A DNA stretch of 64,000 nucleotides from Pantoea vagans. GTDB lineage: Bacteria > Pseudomonadota > Gammaproteobacteria > Enterobacterales > Enterobacteriaceae. The DNA is taken from the NCBI RefSeq assembly GCF_004792415.1, contig NZ_CP038853.1:124001-188000 (forward strand). Direction: 5' to 3'. Under the pieces are notes generated by a model. It was given only the letters and a program-made list of their open reading frames with translations. It was not told the origin of the DNA and searched no databases. Shown piece after piece: positions 58,863-64,000 of this stretch. Position numbers and translations under genes: made by a program. The first letter of the stretch is position 1. The number at the start of each line of letters is the position of its first letter.

Positions 58863-59297
58863 ATGACGTTACAACAATGGTGTTTTTCCTGGCGCGGCCG
58901 GCTGGGACGACGTGATTTCTGGATCTGGCAGGCGGTCTGGTTGCTGACCACGACACTGTTATTCGTCTTAGCGGCAAACGACTGGATTGATACTCAGATG
59001 GCGGCCTTTGGCGTGGTCTGCCTGCTGTGGCCCGCCAGCGCGGTTATGGTTAAACGGCTGCACGATCGTAACCGACGCGGCTACTGGGGATTTCTGGTGA
59101 TTCTGGTCTGGCTGCTGGTGGCGGGAAACTGGAGCATGCTGGGGGGGATTCTGCCCTGGCTGCTGGGCCGCGCCATTCCGTTTATGTTGATAGCTGGCCT
59201 GCTGCTCGATCTCGGCGTCTTCCGCGGTACCCCCGGCGCTAACCGGTTTGGTACCGCGACGCAGCCGGTGCGATACCGGCAAACGGCTCACCAGTAA
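58863..59297 (+). CDS. yiiR: DUF805 inner-membrane protein YiiR
   Basis: The 144-residue protein has four hydrophobic segments and the DUF805 pattern: WRGRLGRRDFWIWQ at the start, AVMVKRLHDRNRRGYW in the middle and GTPGANRFG near the end. Function unknown. It overlaps the convergent fpr by 10 bp. Confidence 0.9.
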   Translation: MTLQQWCFSWRGRLGRRDFWIWQAVWLLTTTLLFVLAANDWIDTQMAAFGVVCLLWPASAVMVKRLHDRNRRGYWGFLVILVWLLVAGNWSMLGGILPWLLGRAIPFMLIAGLLLDLGVFRGTPGANRFGTATQPVRYRQTAHQ

Positions 59298-60034
59298 TGT
59301 TCACTGGTGATATGGCCTGGCTTACGCTTCAGGTGTTTGCGCATCTCGCGCGTCTCTTTCAGTAACTGCTGCGTATCACGCACCATCTGCGGGTTGCCGC
59401 ACAGCATCACATGGCTGCTGTCGGCATCCAGCGTTAATCCGGTGGCACGCTCCAGCTCGCCATTTTCGATCAGCGCCGGAACCCGGCCCGTCAGCGAACC
59501 GGGGATCGCTTCACGACTCACTACCGTCTGGATGTGCAATTTACCGTGATAGCGCTGCTGCAGCTGCTGCATCATCGGCAAAAAGCTCAGGTCAGCCGCA
59601 TAGCGCGCAGCATGCACCAGCACGATGTTTTCAAAGCGATCCAGCCCTTCGCCCTGCTGGAGTATCGACAGGTAGGGACCAATCGCGGTACCGGTTGCCA
59701 GCATCCATAAGGTTTTGCACTCCGGGACTTCATCCAGCACAAAGAATCCCGCGGCTTCTTTGGTAACCATCACCTGATCGCCCGGCTGAAGTGCCTGCAG
59801 ATGCGGACTCAGCTTGCCGTCTGGCACTGTAACCAGATAAAACTCCAGCAGGTCATCTTTCGGCGCATTAACGTAGGAGTAAGCGCGCTGCACTCGCTCA
59901 CCGTCGATTTCCAGCGCCAGCTTGGCAAATTGCCCGGCGATAAAGGGATCGATGGGCGCTTTTACCCGGAGACTGAACAGTGCATCCGTCCAGTTTTTGA
60001 CTTCCTTTACTTCACCATTGACCCACTCAGCCAT
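59288..60034 (-). CDS. fpr: Ferredoxin/flavodoxin-NADP+ reductase
   Basis: The 248-residue flavoenzyme starts MAEWVNGEVKEVKNWTDALF and has the FAD site RAYSYVNAP, the NADP site LATGTAIGPYLSIL and the characteristic C-terminus SEHYW. It exchanges electrons between NADPH and flavodoxin and is part of the SoxRS response in E. coli. The ATG at 60034 is used. Confidence 0.95.
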   Translation of the reverse strand: MAEWVNGEVKEVKNWTDALFSLRVKAPIDPFIAGQFAKLALEIDGERVQRAYSYVNAPKDDLLEFYLVTVPDGKLSPHLQALQPGDQVMVTKEAAGFFVLDEVPECKTLWMLATGTAIGPYLSILQQGEGLDRFENIVLVHAARYAADLSFLPMMQQLQQRYHGKLHIQTVVSREAIPGSLTGRVPALIENGELERATGLTLDADSSHVMLCGNPQMVRDTQQLLKETREMRKHLKRKPGHITSEHYW

Positions 60035-60307
60035 AATCACTCCCTGGTTGTTGATTATTCAGGCAGGTCACTATTTTCGCGACTCGCCGGTGAGATTGCC
60101 AGCCTGCGACCTGGCAAAGGCTCTAATCGACAAACTGTTGCTTTGTCTTTACAGGCTGGCGCATAAACTTGACAGGCGCAAGCCGGGACCTTTTCGCTTA
60201 CCTCTCGCTTTGTCATCTAATCCTGATATTTTGCCCGCCATAACAAGATGACTGGCGGGTGAACCGCTGTTTTAACCTCCTTTCACAGAAAGAAATTTTG
60301 CATAATC

Positions 60308-61501
60308 ATGATTAGTAAACTGGAAAATCGCCCACTGCTGGTGATGCTCATTGTGCTGGTGGCTGTCGGGCAGATGGCACAGACTATCTACGTCCCGGCG
60401 ATGTCGGTGATGGCGGATGCCCTGAATGTGCGGGATGGCGCGCTGCAGCGTGTGATGGCGGCTTATCTTATGACCTATGGCGGATCCCAGCTGATCTACG
60501 GTCCGCTGTCAGACAGCGTGGGCCGTCGTCCGGTGATCCTGGCGGGCATGATGATCTTTATGATCGGCGCAATTACGGCTCTGATGGCGACATCACTCGA
60601 TATGCTGGTGCTCGGCAGTGCTATTCAGGGACTGGGAACCGGCGTGGCAGGCGTAATGGCCCGTACCATGCCGCGCGATCTCTACGAGGGTCACGCGCTG
60701 CGCCGCGCTAACAGCCTGCTTAATATGGGCATTCTGGTCAGCCCGCTGCTGGCGCCGGTGATTGGCGCACTGCTGACCCAGCTCTTTGGCTGGCACGCCT
60801 GCTTTGCTTTTCTGCTGCTGCTCTGTCTGGCGGTGACCGGTTCCATGGCGCGCTGGCTGCCGGAGACCCGGCCGCAGAGTGCGGAAGTGACCCCTTTCTT
60901 TAAACGTTATGCCCGCCTGCTCAGCGACGCGAATTTCGTCCGCTACATCGTGCTGCTGATTGGCGCGCTGGCCGGGATTGCGGTCTTTGAGTCGAGCTGT
61001 GGCGTTCTGCTGGGCGGCGTGCTTGGCCTGCACAGCCTCACCGTCAGCATCCTGTTCATCCTGCCGATTCCGGCGGCGTTCTTCGGTGCCTGGTTTGCCG
61101 GGCGTGAGCAGGGTTCATGGCACAGCCTGATGTGGTGGGGAGTGAATAGCTGCCTGCTGGCGGGCATTCTGATGTGGATCCCGGCGTGGTTCGGCGTGAT
61201 GAATATCTGGACGCTGCTGGTCCCCGCCGCGCTGTTCTTCTTTGGTGCCGGTATGCTGTTTCCGCTGGCGACCTCAGGCGCGATGGAGCCGTATGCGTGG
61301 CTGGCGGGTAGCGCGGGCGCACTGATTGGCGGCATGCAGAATCTGGGATCGGGGCTGGTGGCGTGGCTCTCAGCCATGATGCCGCAGCGCGATCAGTTCA
61401 GCCTTGGCATGCTGATGTTCTTTACCGCGCTGGTGATGCTGCTCTGCTGGTTGCCGCTCTCACGTCAGCCGGAGCGCGGCAACCAGCCGGTTACAGGATA
61501 A
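60308..61501 (+). CDS. emrD: Multidrug transporter EmrD (MFS)
   Basis: The 397-residue protein has twelve hydrophobic segments and the Bcr/EmrD-type drug:H+ antiporter pattern: YVPAMSVMADAL, AAYLMTYGGSQLIYGPLSDSVGRRPVIL with motif A, and GLGTGVAGVMARTMPRDLYEG. It exports uncouplers and detergents in E. coli. It overlaps the convergent glpX by 11 bp; in E. coli emrD lies elsewhere. Confidence 0.9.
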   Translation: MISKLENRPLLVMLIVLVAVGQMAQTIYVPAMSVMADALNVRDGALQRVMAAYLMTYGGSQLIYGPLSDSVGRRPVILAGMMIFMIGAITALMATSLDMLVLGSAIQGLGTGVAGVMARTMPRDLYEGHALRRANSLLNMGILVSPLLAPVIGALLTQLFGWHACFAFLLLLCLAVTGSMARWLPETRPQSAEVTPFFKRYARLLSDANFVRYIVLLIGALAGIAVFESSCGVLLGGVLGLHSLTVSILFILPIPAAFFGAWFAGREQGSWHSLMWWGVNSCLLAGILMWIPAWFGVMNIWTLLVPAALFFFGAGMLFPLATSGAMEPYAWLAGSAGALIGGMQNLGSGLVAWLSAMMPQRDQFSLGMLMFFTALVMLLCWLPLSRQPERGNQPVTG

Positions 61502-62501
61502 ACGGATGGAGCGCCGGATCTTTACGGTCGAGATAGTGAATCGACTGGATGCGGCGAATGGTGCGTGATTTACCGCGAATCAGCAGCGTTTCGCTGGTGG
61601 CAATATTGCCCTGACGCGTAATGCCTTTCAGTAGTTCGCCACTGGTAATGCCGGTGGCGGCAAACACCACGTTGTCGTTGCGCGCCATCTCACCCAGCGT
61701 CAGCTTTTTACCTGCTTCAATTCCCATCTCTGCACAGCGCTGCAGCTCCTGCTCACCGAGCCGACGGTTTTCAGCGCTGTCGCCTTTCACATGATGACGT
61801 GCCAGCAACCGGCCCTGCATATCGCCGTCCAGTGCACGGATCACCGCCGCAGAGACCACGCCTTCCGGTGCGCCACCAATGCCATACATCACATCCACTT
61901 CGCTGTCCGGCATGCAGGTCAGAATCGAGGCTGCGACGTCGCCATCCGGGAAGGTAAATACCCGCACGCCCAGCTGCTGCAGCTGGCTAATCACCGCATC
62001 GTGACGCGGCTTTGCCAGAATCGATACGGTCAGCTGCGACAGCGGCTTGTTCATCGCTATTGCGATATTACGCAGGTTGGTTTCCAGCGGCAGGTCGAGG
62101 TCGATCGCACCATGCGCTGCCGGACCGACAATCAGCTTCTCCATGTACATGTCAGGGGCGTGCAGAAAGCTGCCTTTATCGCCGACGGCCATCACGGCCA
62201 GTGCGTTAGCCTGGCCAAGCGCCGTCATGCGGGTGCCTTCGATCGGATCGACAGCAATATCGACCGCATCGCCGCGACCGGTACCGACTTTTTCGCCAAT
62301 ATAGAGCATTGGCGCTTCGTCGATTTCGCCTTCACCGATCACAATCTGACCGTCAATTTCAATGGAGTTCAGGACATGACGCATGGCATGGACTGCCGCA
62401 CCGTCAGCCGCATTTTTGTCGCCGCGTCCTAACCAGTGATAGCCTGCCAGGGCGGCAGCTTCGGTTACGCGGGAAAATTCAATGGCAAGTTCTCGTTTCA
62501 T
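61491..62501 (-). CDS. glpX: Class II fructose-1,6-bisphosphatase
   Basis: The 336-residue enzyme starts MKRELAIEFSRVTEAAALAGYHW and has GEGEIDEAPMLYIGE and VDPIEGTRMTA with the metal ligands. It is distinct from Fbp and belongs to the glpFKX operon. It follows glpK after 96 bp that contain a hairpin. Confidence 0.95.
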   Translation of the reverse strand: MKRELAIEFSRVTEAAALAGYHWLGRGDKNAADGAAVHAMRHVLNSIEIDGQIVIGEGEIDEAPMLYIGEKVGTGRGDAVDIAVDPIEGTRMTALGQANALAVMAVGDKGSFLHAPDMYMEKLIVGPAAHGAIDLDLPLETNLRNIAIAMNKPLSQLTVSILAKPRHDAVISQLQQLGVRVFTFPDGDVAASILTCMPDSEVDVMYGIGGAPEGVVSAAVIRALDGDMQGRLLARHHVKGDSAENRRLGEQELQRCAEMGIEAGKKLTLGEMARNDNVVFAATGITSGELLKGITRQGNIATSETLLIRGKSRTIRRIQSIHYLDRKDPALHPFIL

Positions 62502-62566
62502 GGCATCTACCTGACAAAAAACCGGCAGGCAGTGTATCACAGCGGGGCAGAGGGGCGGGGAAAAGG

Positions 62567-62589
62567 CCCGCGACCGCCATCGTCGCGGG
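62567..62589 (-). terminator. Hairpin between glpK and glpX
   Basis: CCCGCGAC and GTCGCGGG form an 8-bp stem. Only four T follow after two C on the minus strand, so it may reduce rather than stop transcription into glpX. Confidence 0.5.
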
Positions 62590-62597
62590 CACAGAGA

Positions 62598-64000
<1,403 letters not shown>

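Overview
The window is a chromosomal segment of a gamma-proteobacterium of the order Enterobacterales, most likely Erwiniaceae such as Pantoea. The gene order (rph-pyrE, slmA, dut-coaBC, radC-rpmB-rpmG-mutM-coaD, a waa LPS-core cluster with waaE, kbl-tdh, envC-yibQ, secB-gpsA-cysE, cpxRA-cpxP, fieF-pfkA-sbp-cdh-tpiA, fpr-emrD-glpX-glpK) follows the E. coli backbone with local differences. The genus assignment is inference from gene content and was not searched.

Region 1 (1-6006) holds the 3' end of ligB, yicG, a truncated WzxC-type flippase, two small genes, a D-threonine aldolase-like PLP enzyme and a cold-type lipid A acyltransferase (lpxP).

Region 2 (6007-18455) is a P4-like phage satellite of about 12.4 kb. 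It is inserted in the 3' end of yicC and bounded by a 21-bp direct repeat. Read from the integrase end it carries int, an unknown gene coupled to int, an AlpA/Vis-like regulator, a small ribbon-helix-helix protein with its palindromic operators, an Icd-like mini-gene, three small early genes, the alpha primase-helicase, an iteron array, a Delta/Ogr zinc-finger activator and a gene in the psu position. Between the psu-position gene and the left att, where P4-type satellites usually keep defence cargo, lies an A+T-rich module of two adjacent reverse transcriptases followed by a structured RNA. I identify this as a type 3 defence-associated reverse transcriptase system (DRT3: UG3-type plus UG8-type RT). 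The RNA, on the same strand as the RTs, is closed by a 13-bp stem that runs into U7 and has a CACACAC tract next to the closing arm, a plausible template for GT-repeat DNA. This is the most interesting part of the window.

Region 3 (18436-30000) is housekeeping: yicC, a DUF3574 lipoprotein, a nucleoside transporter, rph-attenuator-pyrE, slmA, dut-coaBC, radC, rpmB-rpmG, mutM and coaD.

Region 4 (27923-43346) is cell-envelope sugar work. A leftward LPS-core operon (hldD, waaF, waaC, three outer-core glycosyltransferases, waaQ, a wabG-like gene, waaA, waaE) ends in coaD. kbl-tdh and two more glycosyltransferases follow. No O-antigen ligase gene is visible.

Region 5 (43450-64000) contains yibQ-envC (without gpmM next to it), yibN-grxC-secB-gpsA, cysE, trmL, the Cpx envelope-stress system with a perfect CpxR box between cpxR and cpxP, a KGG-repeat stress protein, fieF, pfkA with a Cra-like palindrome, sbp, cdh, tpiA, yiiQ, yiiR, fpr, emrD, glpX and the C-terminal part of glpK, which runs off the right edge.
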